Translations under genes and position numbers: made by a program
The notes under the pieces: generated by a model
Databases searched by the model: none
What the model was told of the DNA's origin: nothing
What the model saw: only the letters and a program-made list of their open reading frames with translations
Shown: piece after piece, positions 25,567 to 33,873 of the stretch
How positions within the stretch are numbered: the first letter of the stretch is position 1
How the letters are laid out: each line of letters opens with the position of its first letter
Source of the DNA: Allokutzneria sp. A3M-2-11 16
GTDB taxonomy: Bacteria; Actinomycetota; Actinomycetes; Mycobacteriales; Pseudonocardiaceae
DNA length: 64,000 bases
Assembly (NCBI RefSeq): GCF_024213555.1
Contig: NZ_JANAVO010000001.1
Span: 3,534,001 to 3,598,000 of the forward strand
Direction: 5' to 3'

Positions 25567-27465
25567 CTACTGTGGAGAGTTGATCCCCACGCAGAGCACG
25601 GCGTCCGGCGTCTTCGCCCTGCCGACGACGCGCCCGGTCCACGCGACGCCGCCGATGTACTCCGTCTCCGCGCACTGGCCCTTGAAACGACCGTGCGCGA
25701 AGTCGCCGCCGCGAGCCCCGGCAGGGCGGTTGTCGCCGCGGTCGAACCACACCGTCCGGCCACTCGCGCCCACCTGCTGCCGCACGCGCTGACAGAGCAC
25801 AGAGGACACGTCGGCGCCGCGCAGTGCGTACCCGGTCACGACATGCCCAGGAGGGCACTGGAACTTCGTGTACCCGGACGCCCAGTCGCCGACGACGTGG
25901 CGCTCATCGCGAACTGCTTCGAAGATCCGCTCGCGGGATCGAGCATCAGCTTGGTGTGCGAGCGGATTCGCGTCGAGCCCGGCCTCGGTGCACAGGCCGC
26001 GACCTCCGGTGTGCGCGAGGCCGATCAGGCGCTGGCCGTCCGGGCACGCCGCCTTGCGCGCGCCGGAGTCCCAGTCCGGTTCGGCGAGCAACCGCGACGA
26101 CCGCACCGCGTCGCCGTGGTCCGGCGCGAGCATGTTCCACGCGTCGGACCGCGGCACCGGGCCGGTTTTCCCTTGCGCGCCAACGAGTCGCCGCCAGGCC
26201 GGGGCCCGCCAGTCGTCACCGTCGTCCACGCTCATCCGGTTGCCCGCGGCGTCCCAGTGCAGCATCGCCCAGCCGTTTCCGCGCCGGTTCTGGTGCCAGC
26301 CCACCAGTGGCCAGTACGCGAAGTCGGTGTCGTTGCGCACCAGGTGGTCCACGAAGTTCTCGAACCACGCCCGCGACTTCGGATCGGTCTCCTCGCGTCC
26401 GCCCGAGCCGAACTCGCTGATCCACACCGGTGCCGTGAAGTGCTGACCGCCCTGCTGCGCCACGAAGAACGCCTGCCGGTCCAGGACGGCGGACAGCTCC
26501 TCGCGGCCGAAGTCGCGGTAGCGGGGGTCGCTGGTCTCGCCGACTCCCGTGGCACCGCTGTGGTTCGGGCCGGTGTAGCCGTAGAAGTGCGCCGAGTACA
26601 CCAGTTTCCGCGACCGCACCAACGTGTGCGACAGCGTGCGCGCCGGTTCGAGCGTGGGCCGCCCGTGCGGGAACCCGTTGGCCGGGATCCCGTACCAGTT
26701 GATGCCCTCGATGACGATCAGGATGTCCGGGTTGGCCTCGGTGAGGATGCGGTCCGCTACCCGCTGCGCCGCCGCGTGCCAGTCATGTTCGTTGCCCCAC
26801 CCCCAATTCGGGTCGTCCAGGATGTTCCGCCGGACCTCGTTGTACAGATCGGCACCGACAACGCGGGCGTTGTGCCGGTAGCGCTGGACCATCAGCAGCC
26901 AGTCGGCTTCCCACTTCCGGGTGGCCTGGCTGGTGTTCCACCGCTCGTTTCCGTCGACGCCGCAACACCATCGTGTGGTGTTGGTGTGGTTGTTCAGGAT
27001 CACCGCGAACCCGGCGGAGGTGAGCGCGGCGACCACCGCGTCGTAGACCTGGAGCGGGGTTTTCCCGCGCAGCACGGGGTTCGCGCGCACGGCGGCGTCG
27101 GGGACGGGGCGGGTGTCGTGCACCATCTCGTTGGAGAACGGCAGGCGGATGCTGTTCAGCCCGATCCCGCGGAAGCTCTCGATCATCGCCGCCATCGGCG
27201 CGCGGTCGAGGCCGAGCGGAATCCCGTCGCTCTTCTCACCCGCGTGGTGGTTGGCGGGATCGTTGACGTCGCCGGAGCCGGTCCAGGTGCCGCTCGCGCC
27301 GTGCCAGTTCCCGGACTTCAGCTTGAAGCGGTCGCCCTTCGCGTCGACGACGTAGCGCCCCTCGGTGCTCAGCGGCGCGGTCCACGGCACCGCTGCGGCG
27401 GCAGGAACAGGAACCGCCATCGTCGCCAGCAACAACCCCGCAACCACGAGCCTGGTCAGCGCCAT
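25567..27465 (-). CDS. Secreted glycoside hydrolase family 5 protein
   Basis: A 632-residue exported protein. The signal peptide is LTRLVVAGLLLATMAVPVPA with a cut after AAAA. The catalytic domain covers about residues 30-400: acid/base Glu in VGADLYNEVRR and nucleophile Glu in VWISEFGSGG, plus INWYGIPANG. The C-terminal 200 residues hold three Cys-containing repeats with a G-x-A and LC pattern (CPDGQRLIGLAH, CPPGHVVTGYALRG, CAETEYIGGVAW), perhaps a carbohydrate-binding unit. GH5 members hydrolyse beta-glucans or mannans; the exact substrate is open. The ATG at 27465 begins the signal peptide. Confidence 0.85.
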   Translation of the reverse strand: MALTRLVVAGLLLATMAVPVPAAAAVPWTAPLSTEGRYVVDAKGDRFKLKSGNWHGASGTWTGSGDVNDPANHHAGEKSDGIPLGLDRAPMAAMIESFRGIGLNSIRLPFSNEMVHDTRPVPDAAVRANPVLRGKTPLQVYDAVVAALTSAGFAVILNNHTNTTRWCCGVDGNERWNTSQATRKWEADWLLMVQRYRHNARVVGADLYNEVRRNILDDPNWGWGNEHDWHAAAQRVADRILTEANPDILIVIEGINWYGIPANGFPHGRPTLEPARTLSHTLVRSRKLVYSAHFYGYTGPNHSGATGVGETSDPRYRDFGREELSAVLDRQAFFVAQQGGQHFTAPVWISEFGSGGREETDPKSRAWFENFVDHLVRNDTDFAYWPLVGWHQNRRGNGWAMLHWDAAGNRMSVDDGDDWRAPAWRRLVGAQGKTGPVPRSDAWNMLAPDHGDAVRSSRLLAEPDWDSGARKAACPDGQRLIGLAHTGGRGLCTEAGLDANPLAHQADARSRERIFEAVRDERHVVGDWASGYTKFQCPPGHVVTGYALRGADVSSVLCQRVRQQVGASGRTVWFDRGDNRPAGARGGDFAHGRFKGQCAETEYIGGVAWTGRVVGRAKTPDAVLCVGINSPQ

Positions 27466-27516
27466 GCGGTGATCGTCCCGCCTGCTCGCGCGCCGGAACA
27501 TCCGGCAAAGGGATTT

Positions 27517-28065
27517 TTATTCGCGTTCGAAGCCCGCGGCGAACCGCTCCAGCGCCGCCGTGGTGCCCTCGCGGTCGCCGGTCGCCAGCAGGTCGAGCAG
27601 CAACCCGCGCACCACGGCGAGGCCGAGCCGGGCTTCCGCGCGGGCGGTCGCGGGATCGAGCCCCCAGTGCTCCGCGGCCAGGACGCCCTGCTCCAGGCAG
27701 TTCTCCACGACGCCGTCGAGCAGGGCGGTGGTGCCGGGGCGGCCCTGCAGCGCCTGGCCGTAGATCTCGAAGAACAGGCGTTCGTGTGGCCACAGCTCGG
27801 GGTCGGACAGGCGCCGCCAGAACTCGCGGATCACCTCCGGGGGCGAACCGGCGGAGTAGAGGTCGGCGAAGGCGTCGCGCTGCTGCTGCTCCACCGCGCG
27901 GATGACCTCCACGAGCAGCCCCTCCTTGGAGCCGAAGTGGTAGATCACCATGCGGTGGCTGGTGCCGAGCGCGGTGGCCAGCCCGCGCAGGCTCAGGTCG
28001 GTCAGCCCGTGCTCCGCCAGGTGCCGCACCGCCGCGTCGAGCAGCCGTTGCCGCGCGTCCTTCAT
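27517..28065 (-). CDS. TetR-family transcriptional regulator
   Basis: A 182-residue regulator with N-terminal HTH (RQRLLDAAVRHLAEHGLTDL, then LRGLATALGTSHRMVIYHFG) and a mostly helical effector domain. It is divergent from the SRPBCC gene. Overlapping perfect palindromes at 28087-28109 lie between the two, so it likely represses both. The start used is ATG 28065, which follows AAGGGGA. Confidence 0.87.
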   Translation of the reverse strand: MKDARQRLLDAAVRHLAEHGLTDLSLRGLATALGTSHRMVIYHFGSKEGLLVEVIRAVEQQQRDAFADLYSAGSPPEVIREFWRRLSDPELWPHERLFFEIYGQALQGRPGTTALLDGVVENCLEQGVLAAEHWGLDPATARAEARLGLAVVRGLLLDLLATGDREGTTAALERFAAGFERE

Positions 28066-28086
28066 CGCATCCCCTTGCCCTACCGG

Positions 28087-28109
28087 TGTACCAGTTGGTA
28101 CATGTACCA
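28087..28109. promoter_or_regulatory. Overlapping TetR operator palindromes
   Basis: TGTACCA-GT-TGGTACA (28087-28102) has perfect 7-bp arms, and TGGTACATGTACCA (28096-28109) is a perfect 14-bp palindrome sharing one arm. Three alternating half sites sit 9 and 7 bp apart, suiting two dimers. The site covers the translation start area of the SRPBCC gene. Confidence 0.7.
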
Positions 28110-28110
28110 C

Positions 28111-28575
28111 ATGGTTCACACTATCGAGGTCGAAGTGCTCGCGGCGGCGGCCCCCTCCGTCGTCTACGCGTTGCTGCGGGACGGGGCGGGCTGGCCGACC
28201 TGGTCGCCGCTGGGGTCGTTCGAGCTGGAGCGGCCGGGGGAGACCGAGCGGGAAGGGGTCGGGGCGATCCGGGTGTTCCGCACCGGGCCGCTGCGCAGCC
28301 GCGAGCGGATCGTGGAGCTGGTGCGGGACCGGCGGCTGGCCTACGTGCTGGAGTCCGGGCTGCCGATCCGGGACTACCTCGCGCAGGTCGACCTGGAGCC
28401 CCGTGACGGCGGGACGGTGATCCGCTGGCGCTCCACCTTCGGCGCCCGGGTGCCGCTGTTGGGCCGTTTGGTCCATACCATGCTGGATCGGTTCATCCGC
28501 CGTCTGGTCGCCGGTCTCGCGGCCGCCGCCGAAGATCGAAGCGGGCCCCGTAGTATGGACGGTCACGGCCGCTGA
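28111..28575 (+). CDS. SRPBCC (polyketide cyclase/dehydrase-like) protein
   Basis: A 154-residue START/SRPBCC-fold protein starting VHTIEVEVLAAAAPSVVYAL. The fold's characteristic Trp is in GWPTWSPLGSFELE. Such proteins bind small hydrophobic ligands or lipids. ATGs at 28102 and 28111 are both possible and both lie at the operator; no ribosome site precedes either, so the mRNA may be leaderless. Regulated probably by the divergent TetR protein. Confidence 0.8.
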   Translation: MVHTIEVEVLAAAAPSVVYALLRDGAGWPTWSPLGSFELERPGETEREGVGAIRVFRTGPLRSRERIVELVRDRRLAYVLESGLPIRDYLAQVDLEPRDGGTVIRWRSTFGARVPLLGRLVHTMLDRFIRRLVAGLAAAAEDRSGPRSMDGHGR

Positions 28576-28604
28576 CCTGCGCAAACCCTGTGCTCAGCGT
28601 AATT

Positions 28605-28633
28605 GGTTGCATACGCATCGCGACGGTGCAACC
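28605..28633. promoter_or_regulatory. Inverted repeat upstream of the LCP gene
   Basis: GGTTGCA (28605-28611) and TGCAACC (28627-28633) are perfect arms 15 bp apart in an AT-richer stretch 118 bp before the LCP start. It could be a regulator site or a leader hairpin. Confidence 0.4.
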
Positions 28634-28750
28634 TGAGTTGCTTGTCATGCGTCTTCTGTATGAAAAGCAACCCGGCGCGACGCGGCCCGGAGTAGCGTTG
28701 ATCAGCGGGGCGGCCCTGTTTCCGGCCGACTGGAGAACGAGGAGCACCCA

Positions 28751-30325
28751 GTGGGCCGACATCACCGTGCGTTCCGGTACCAACCGGAGCCCATCGTGAC
28801 GCCGCCGACGAAATCCCAGGTCAAGCGCGCGCGCACGGTGGGCGGCGCCCTGATGCTCGCGCTGTTCTCCATGGTGCTCCCGGGGTCTGGGCACCTCGTG
28901 CTCCGCCGCCGCGTCGGCTACGTCTTCCTCGGCTTCTTCCTGCTGATGATCGGCGCGGGTGCCTACCTCGCGCTCACCACCTCCACCGGCGACCTGCTGG
29001 AGTACGTCGCCTCCTCGGAGTTCCTGCTCTACGTCATGGGCGGGCTCGCGGTGGTGGCGGTGTTGTGGATCACAGTCGTGGTGAGCGCCTACCTGGCCGC
29101 CGTGCCGCGCCGCACCGCCGGGGGGCAGCGCCTGGCGGGCGGGGCCATGGTCGCGGTGCTCTGCCTCGCGGTCGCGACGCCGTTCGGCTACGCCGCCTAC
29201 AACCTCGACGCCCACCGCTTCCTGCTGAACAGCGTGTTCTCCGGGGACTCCGCCGATGCCGGGAAGCAGGTGACCAAGGAGGCGAGCTTCCGCAAGCCGC
29301 GGATCAACGTGCTGCTCCTCGGCAGCGACGCCGGTCACGACCGGATCGGCACCCGCACGGACACGATGATGACCGCGAGCATCGACACCAAGACCGGCCG
29401 GACCACGCTGTTCGCGTTGCCCCGCAACACGCAGAACGCGCTGTTCCCGCCCGGGTCGAAGCTGGCGAAGCAGTTCCCGAACGGCTTCACCGACCCGCGC
29501 AGCCCCAACTCCTCCGAGTACCTGCTCAACGCCATGTACAAGTACGGCAACGAGCACCCCGACCTGGTGCCGCCCGGCGGACCGAGCAAGATCGCCGGGC
29601 TGAACCTGCTGTGGTCCTCCATGAGCACCATGCTCGGCCTGGAGCTGGACTACTACGTCCAGGTCAACATGGAGGGCTTCGCCGCGATCATCGACGCGCT
29701 CGGCGGACTGGACGTCAACGTCGGCCCGCACCGGGTGCCGATGGGCGGCATCGGCCCGTTCGGCGAGGTCGTCAAGCCCTTCGGCTACATCGAGGCGGGC
29801 CGCCAGCACCTCACCGGTGACCAGGCCCTGTGGTTCGCCCGGTCCCGCACCAACACCGACGACTACACGCGGATGGGCCGCCAGCGCTGCCTGATCAAGT
29901 ACGTCGTCGAGCAGAACCCGCCGTCGAAGATCTTCAACAACTTCAGCAGCGTGGCCCAGGCGACCAGTGCCAACGTCTCGACCAACATCCCGCAGGACGT
30001 GCTGCCCGCGTTGCTCCAGCTGGCCATGAAGATCAAGGAACAGCCGCTGGAGAGCATCTCGTTCGACCCGAACCTGCCCAACCCGCGGGCGCGGGACGGC
30101 AAGTTCGACACCGCGCGGCCGGACTACGCGTTCATGCGCCAGGTCGTGCAGTCCGCGATCAGCCCGCCGCCGAACCCGCACGCGGCTCCGGTGCCGGGCA
30201 CCACGACCACGGCGCCGACGACCACCACGGGCAAGGCGGGCGGCAAGTCCAGCACCGGCAAGCCGTCCAGCCAGGTGAACCCCAGCTCCGCCCCGGCGAC
30301 CTCGCTCAACGACGCCTGCGCCTGA
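28751..30325 (+). CDS. LytR-CpsA-Psr (LCP) family protein
   Basis: A 524-residue membrane protein. It has about four N-terminal hydrophobic helices (TVGGALMLALFSMVLPGSG, YVFLGFFLLMIGAGAYLAL and others) and then an extracytoplasmic LCP domain with NVLLLGSDAGHDRIGTRTDT, LFALPRNTQN and LTGDQALWFARSR, including the Arg and Asp positions used for phosphate and lipid binding. A Thr/Ser/Pro-rich tail ends the protein. LCP enzymes attach glycopolymers to peptidoglycan, so this may serve the polysaccharide cluster farther on. Several N-terminal helices rather than one is unusual for LCP proteins. GGAGCACCCA precedes the GTG at 28751. Confidence 0.9.
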   Translation: MGRHHRAFRYQPEPIVTPPTKSQVKRARTVGGALMLALFSMVLPGSGHLVLRRRVGYVFLGFFLLMIGAGAYLALTTSTGDLLEYVASSEFLLYVMGGLAVVAVLWITVVVSAYLAAVPRRTAGGQRLAGGAMVAVLCLAVATPFGYAAYNLDAHRFLLNSVFSGDSADAGKQVTKEASFRKPRINVLLLGSDAGHDRIGTRTDTMMTASIDTKTGRTTLFALPRNTQNALFPPGSKLAKQFPNGFTDPRSPNSSEYLLNAMYKYGNEHPDLVPPGGPSKIAGLNLLWSSMSTMLGLELDYYVQVNMEGFAAIIDALGGLDVNVGPHRVPMGGIGPFGEVVKPFGYIEAGRQHLTGDQALWFARSRTNTDDYTRMGRQRCLIKYVVEQNPPSKIFNNFSSVAQATSANVSTNIPQDVLPALLQLAMKIKEQPLESISFDPNLPNPRARDGKFDTARPDYAFMRQVVQSAISPPPNPHAAPVPGTTTTAPTTTTGKAGGKSSTGKPSSQVNPSSAPATSLNDACA

Positions 30326-30356
30326 GCTGCGCCGCCTGAGCTGGGCTGGTTGGGGC

Positions 30357-30475
30357 GTCTTCAAGTACAGCGCACCCCACCCGCGATCGTCTTCAACCGC
30401 CCCCAACCCCCGGACACCCCGGAGGTTGGGGGCGGTTTGCGATCGCTGGGGTGGGGGTCGGGGGTACTTGAAGAC
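30357..30475. repeat. Large imperfect palindrome bounded by GTCTTCAAGTAC, copy 2
   Basis: It begins GTCTTCAAGTAC and ends with the reverse complement (30464-30475). The inner ACCGCCCCCAACC and GGTTGGGGGCGGT arms also pair. It fills the space between the convergent LCP and MBL-fold genes and shares sequence with the copy at 1900-2008, including the AGCGATCGCAAACCGCCCC block. A terminator role for both genes is possible. Confidence 0.85.
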
Positions 30476-30522
30476 GGGGGAACCCCTGGGGCGGAGTGCC
30501 AGTGGGCCATGGGGGCTAGGGG

Positions 30523-31329
30523 CTAGCGGTAGCGGCGGAGTTCCTCGGGGTCGTGTGCGCTGAAGATCTCGATCTCGGAGCCGTGGGCCGACGCCAGCTG
30601 TTGGAGGCGATCGCGGTTGGCGGTGCGCTTGGCGTGATCGGTTCCCACGAGGTACTGGAAGACCTTCAGGCCCGGTGAGCAGTGCGGCCTGCGCGGGTCG
30701 ACCTCGCCGCGGAAGAAGTACGCGTCACCGGCGTGCAGCAGCCAACGGGAGCCATCGCGCACCGCGACCCCGGTGTGCCCGCGGGTGTGCCCGGCCAGCG
30801 GCACGAGCAGGACGTCCTCGCTCAGGCCGTCGAGGCCGCGCACCGCGTCGAAGCCGAACCACTGATCACCACCGGCCCGGTAGGTCGCCCAGTCCGGACC
30901 GTGCGACCAGGTCGCGGCGAGGTAGCGGCGGCGCTCGGGCAGGGAGCGCGCGTTGGTGGCCGCGTCGAGTTCGGCGGCGTGCACGTGGACCTTCGCCCAC
31001 GGGAAGTCGCGGAGCCCGCCCGCGTGGTCGTAGTCGAGGTGGGTGACCACGATGTGCCGCACGTCCTCCGGGGCGAAGCCGAGGGCGCGGACCTGCTCGA
31101 TCGCCGTCTCCGACGCCCGCATCGACGGCCGCATGCCGCGGCGGAACTCTCCGGTCGTGGCGCCCGGGTGGATTCCGACGCCGGTGTCGACCAGGACGAG
31201 GCCGGAGCCGGTCTCGACCAGCAGGCAGTGGCAGACCAGCTCGGCACGGGCGAACAGGCCGCCATCGCCGTTGACCAGCTTGCGGAACGGCGGGGCGAGG
31301 CTGCCGCAGTTCAGGTGGTGGACGCGCAT
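30523..31329 (-). CDS. Metallo-beta-lactamase-fold hydrolase (AHL-lactonase-like)
   Basis: A 268-residue protein. The dinuclear metal motif is THLDYDHAGG near residue 105; VHVHAAEL and LLHAGDAYFFRG supply the later metal His and Asp. Layout and the TGVGIHPG element resemble N-acyl homoserine lactonases and other small-lactone hydrolases. Its actual substrate cannot be read. The ATG at 31329 gives the normal length. The upstream in-frame extension has no ribosome site. Confidence 0.83.
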   Translation of the reverse strand: MRVHHLNCGSLAPPFRKLVNGDGGLFARAELVCHCLLVETGSGLVLVDTGVGIHPGATTGEFRRGMRPSMRASETAIEQVRALGFAPEDVRHIVVTHLDYDHAGGLRDFPWAKVHVHAAELDAATNARSLPERRRYLAATWSHGPDWATYRAGGDQWFGFDAVRGLDGLSEDVLLVPLAGHTRGHTGVAVRDGSRWLLHAGDAYFFRGEVDPRRPHCSPGLKVFQYLVGTDHAKRTANRDRLQQLASAHGSEIEIFSAHDPEELRRYR

Positions 31330-31378
31330 GGGTCCGAATACTTCCGAAAATAAGCAGAACGGTCTAGCTAGAGATCCG

Positions 31379-31410
31379 TTCACCCGGCCCCGCGCCCGGG
31401 ACCGGGTGAA
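31379..31410 (-). terminator. Hairpin terminator downstream of the zinc-ribbon gene
   Basis: TTCACCCGG (31379-31387) and CCGGGTGAA (31402-31410) form a perfect 9-bp stem with a 14-base GC-rich loop. It lies 12 bp after the stop of the small zinc-ribbon gene. Confidence 0.65.
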
Positions 31411-31421
31411 CACGGGTGTTC

Positions 31422-31523
31422 TCAGTACTGGGCGCCGCACTGGGTGCAGATGAGCCGGCCGTTGTGCCGGACCACCTCGCCATCGCACTTCGAACAGGTA
31501 CCGACGTGATCAGTGGCGTACAT
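31422..31523 (-). CDS. Very small zinc-ribbon protein
   Basis: A 33-residue protein with two CxxC pairs, GTCSKCDGEVVR and LICTQCGAQY, spaced for one zinc ribbon. An AGAGGTGA ribosome site stands 4 bases before the ATG at 31523, and a hairpin terminator follows the stop, so it looks like a free-standing transcription unit. The ribbon has the same spacing as ribosomal and RNA-polymerase-associated small ribbon proteins, but no partner is evident. Too short for most gene finders. Confidence 0.7.
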   Translation of the reverse strand: MYATDHVGTCSKCDGEVVRHNGRLICTQCGAQY

Positions 31524-31634
31524 CGCTCACCTCTGGAAACGGATCTCGACTGGGGTGCCCCGTGCAGGGGGGACGGCCCCGAGTCCGATCCGTGACGTGA
31601 CGTGAGCGGATGGTGACTATTTGTCTGGGTAACT

Positions 31635-32201
31635 TCAGTCGGGCTCGGGCGTGTCGAGCGTGGCCTCGATGTCCAGGGTGATCGTGATCTGGTCGCTGAC
31701 CAGCTGTCCTCCGCCGGGCAGCCGGGCGTCGAAGGTCAGCCCGAACTCGCGCCGCCGGATGGTGGTGTGCGCGCTGAACCCGGCCCGGGTGACGCCGGTG
31801 TAGGGGTCGTCGATGATCCCGTTGAAGGTCAGCTTCAGCCGCACCGGCCGGGTCTGGCCGTGCATCGCCAGCTCCCCGTCGACCAGGAAGTCGGTGTCGT
31901 AGGGGTGGACCGCCGAGGACCGGAACTCCATCGTCGGATAGGTCTCGGACTCCAGGAACTCCGCGGAGGCCAGGCTCCTGTCCCGCTTGGCGCTGCCGGT
32001 GTCCAACGAGGTCGCGTCGATGATCGCGCGCACCGCGCACTGTTCGACCGTCTCACCGGTGAAGACCTTGCCGACGAACCGGCGGAACCGGCCGTGCACC
32101 TTGCCGACCGCCATGTGCCGCGCGGTGAACAGGACGCTGGAGTGCTCCTGGTCGATCGACCAGAACCCGCTGCGATAACCCGCGATCGCAGGTGCCGTCA
32201 T
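31635..32201 (-). CDS. YceI-family protein
   Basis: A 188-residue lipocalin-like barrel of the YceI family: WSIDQEHSSVLFTARHMAVG at the start, FRRFVGKVFTG and SAKRDRSLASAEFL in the middle, and LTFNGIIDDPY late. YceI proteins bind isoprenoid or other amphiphilic ligands and are usually periplasmic; this copy has no signal peptide, so it should be cytoplasmic. The ATG at 32201 is the family-length start. Confidence 0.88.
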   Translation of the reverse strand: MTAPAIAGYRSGFWSIDQEHSSVLFTARHMAVGKVHGRFRRFVGKVFTGETVEQCAVRAIIDATSLDTGSAKRDRSLASAEFLESETYPTMEFRSSAVHPYDTDFLVDGELAMHGQTRPVRLKLTFNGIIDDPYTGVTRAGFSAHTTIRRREFGLTFDARLPGGGQLVSDQITITLDIEATLDTPEPD

Positions 32202-32274
32202 GCTCTCCGCCCTCCGCAGTCGATCACCCGAAGGAGGGATGGTGGCGAACTCGGGCCACCCGCGCAAGGGCGGG

Positions 32275-33210
32275 TCAGACCGATCTCAGCTCGGTGCGGC
32301 ATTGGTCCGCGATCAGCTGCTCCAGCGAGGAGCTCCTCGGCTGCCAGCCGAGCTTGCCGCGCAGCCGCCCGTTGTCGGCCATCAGCTTGGGCGCCTCGCC
32401 CGGGTGCGCGGGGTGGTGGGCAACCGGCAGCTTGCGGCCGGTGAGCTTGCGCGCGGTCTCCAGGATCGAGGACACGCTGGCCGGGGTGGCACCGACGTTG
32501 AACACCTTGTTGGTGCCCGTCTCGCACTCCTCCAGCGCCAGCAGCACCGCCCGCGCCACGTCGTTGACGTGCACGAAGTCCCGGATCGCGGAGCCGTCGC
32601 CGTAGACGTCGACCCGCCGGGCCCTGCCGGCGGCCACCGCGGCGACCTTCGGGATGATCCGCGAGCCGTCCGGGTCGCCGGTCTCGCCGACCGCGCCGGC
32701 GATGTTGAAGATCCGCAGGCTGACCGCGCCGAGCTGGCCGGTCGCGCACTGCCACGCGATGGCCTGTTCGGCGGCCAGCTTCGAGGCGGCGTAGGGGTTG
32801 CGCGGGTCGGGCGCGACGTCCTCGTCGATCGGCTGCCGCTTGGGCACGCCGTAGACGCTTCCGGTCGAGGCGAAGACCAGCCGCGCCGGTGGGGCGTCCC
32901 CGCCGGAGATCGCCAGCGCCTCCATCAGGTTCAGCGTGCCCGCCACGTTGACCCGGTAGTACCTGGTCGGGTGCGCGAACGCCTCGCGGACCCTGGTCAG
33001 CCCGGCCAGGTGCACGACGGCGTCGACGTCGGAGGTGGCCAGCACCAGCGAGTGGAAGTCCAGCAGGTCACCGCGCCGCCACTCCACCCGGCTGAAGCCG
33101 CGTGGCTGGTTCCGGTGCACGAGCCCGACCACCTCGTGGCCCTCGGCGTCGAGCAGCCGCACCGCGACGCGACCCAGGTACCCGCTCGCGCCCGTGACCA
33201 GAATCCGCAT
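32275..33210 (-). CDS. NAD-dependent epimerase/dehydratase (GalE-like)
   Basis: A 311-residue extended short-chain dehydrogenase. The NAD-binding motif GASGYLG is at residues 7-13, the catalytic Ser and YAASK are near 118-145, and FASTGSVYGVP and RIFNIAGAVGE match UDP-sugar 4-epimerases. The upstream in-frame ATG at 33225 is less likely than the ATG at 33210, which begins directly with the Rossmann strand. The sugar substrate is uncertain. It stands alone here, away from the main polysaccharide cluster. Confidence 0.85.
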   Translation of the reverse strand: MRILVTGASGYLGRVAVRLLDAEGHEVVGLVHRNQPRGFSRVEWRRGDLLDFHSLVLATSDVDAVVHLAGLTRVREAFAHPTRYYRVNVAGTLNLMEALAISGGDAPPARLVFASTGSVYGVPKRQPIDEDVAPDPRNPYAASKLAAEQAIAWQCATGQLGAVSLRIFNIAGAVGETGDPDGSRIIPKVAAVAAGRARRVDVYGDGSAIRDFVHVNDVARAVLLALEECETGTNKVFNVGATPASVSSILETARKLTGRKLPVAHHPAHPGEAPKLMADNGRLRGKLGWQPRSSSLEQLIADQCRTELRSV

Positions 33211-33332
33211 GACATCCCCGCACACTTCCCGCTTGGCGCCCCCGACAGCGCCGGCAAGGAGTATGCCCGGGCGGCGACAGGCGGTTTGGAACCACCCGTC
33301 GCCGGGGAAAACCGCGACCCGTGAAGGCGATC

Positions 33333-33704
33333 TCAGGCGGGGCTGTCGGTCACGGTGAACAGCGTGGTCACGCCCGCGATCTCCAGGATGCGCAACGCGT
33401 ACTTGCTCAGATGGGTCAGCACCAGCTCACCGCCCGCCTCCTGGGCGGACTCGCGCGCCCGCACCAGGGCGCTGAGGCAGGCGGAGTCGAAGAAGGAGAC
33501 ACCGGAGAAGTCCACGGTGAGCTGCTTGGCCCCGGCTCCGAGCAGGCGCGCGACCTCGGCGTCGAGCTGCGGGGCGCCCGCGTAGTCGATCTCGCCGACC
33601 AGCTTGATCCGGCCCGCGGTGCCCTCGACCTCACCGTGCACCGAGCTGCCGAGGCCGGCCTCGCCCGCTTCGGTCGCCGGCGGCATGGGGTTGTTGCTCG
33701 TCAT
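33333..33704 (-). CDS. STAS-domain anti-sigma factor antagonist
   Basis: A 123-residue protein of the RsbV/SpoIIAA type. The STAS domain spans residues about 25-120, with LVGEIDYAGAPQLDAE and the phospho-acceptor region VDFSGVSFFDSACLSAL, where a Ser is in the expected position. It would bind an RsbW-type kinase when dephosphorylated and free the target sigma factor. GGGAG precedes the ATG at 33704. It is divergent from the stressosome operon. Confidence 0.88.
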   Translation of the reverse strand: MTSNNPMPPATEAGEAGLGSSVHGEVEGTAGRIKLVGEIDYAGAPQLDAEVARLLGAGAKQLTVDFSGVSFFDSACLSALVRARESAQEAGGELVLTHLSKYALRILEIAGVTTLFTVTDSPA

Positions 33705-33821
33705 CCTGAACTCCCGCTGAGGTCGTCGGTCGGCCGTGCCGCGTCCCGGGAGGATGCCCGGTTCGCTTTCTACAGATGTGTCCCGCCGGGGTCGAGTTGA
33801 ACCCTGATGAGTCATTCCCCA

Positions 33822-33845
33822 TATGTTTGTCGAGGGGCAAACATA
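33822..33845. promoter_or_regulatory. Inverted repeat upstream of the stressosome operon
   Basis: TATGTTTG (33822-33829) and CAAACATA (33838-33845) form perfect 8-bp arms with an 8-bp spacer, 28 bp before the RsbR-like start and between divergent units. The position suits a regulator-binding site. Confidence 0.5.
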
Positions 33846-33873
33846 CCGTCGTCCGCAGTGAGGTAGGCAGTCC

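Noticed and set aside
25693-28575. Frame of 960 residues on the plus strand over the GH5 gene
   Set aside because: It is antisense to a well-supported secreted GH5 gene and to a TetR gene; only its last 154 residues (SRPBCC) are real.
31379-31410. Possible CRISPR-like or riboswitch stem
   Set aside because: A single 9-bp stem after a stop is best read as a terminator; no CRISPR array is visible anywhere in the window.
33808-33820. TGATGAGTCATTC as another unit of the 30-bp repeat family
   Set aside because: It has a mismatch in the first arm and no neighbour at 30 bp.
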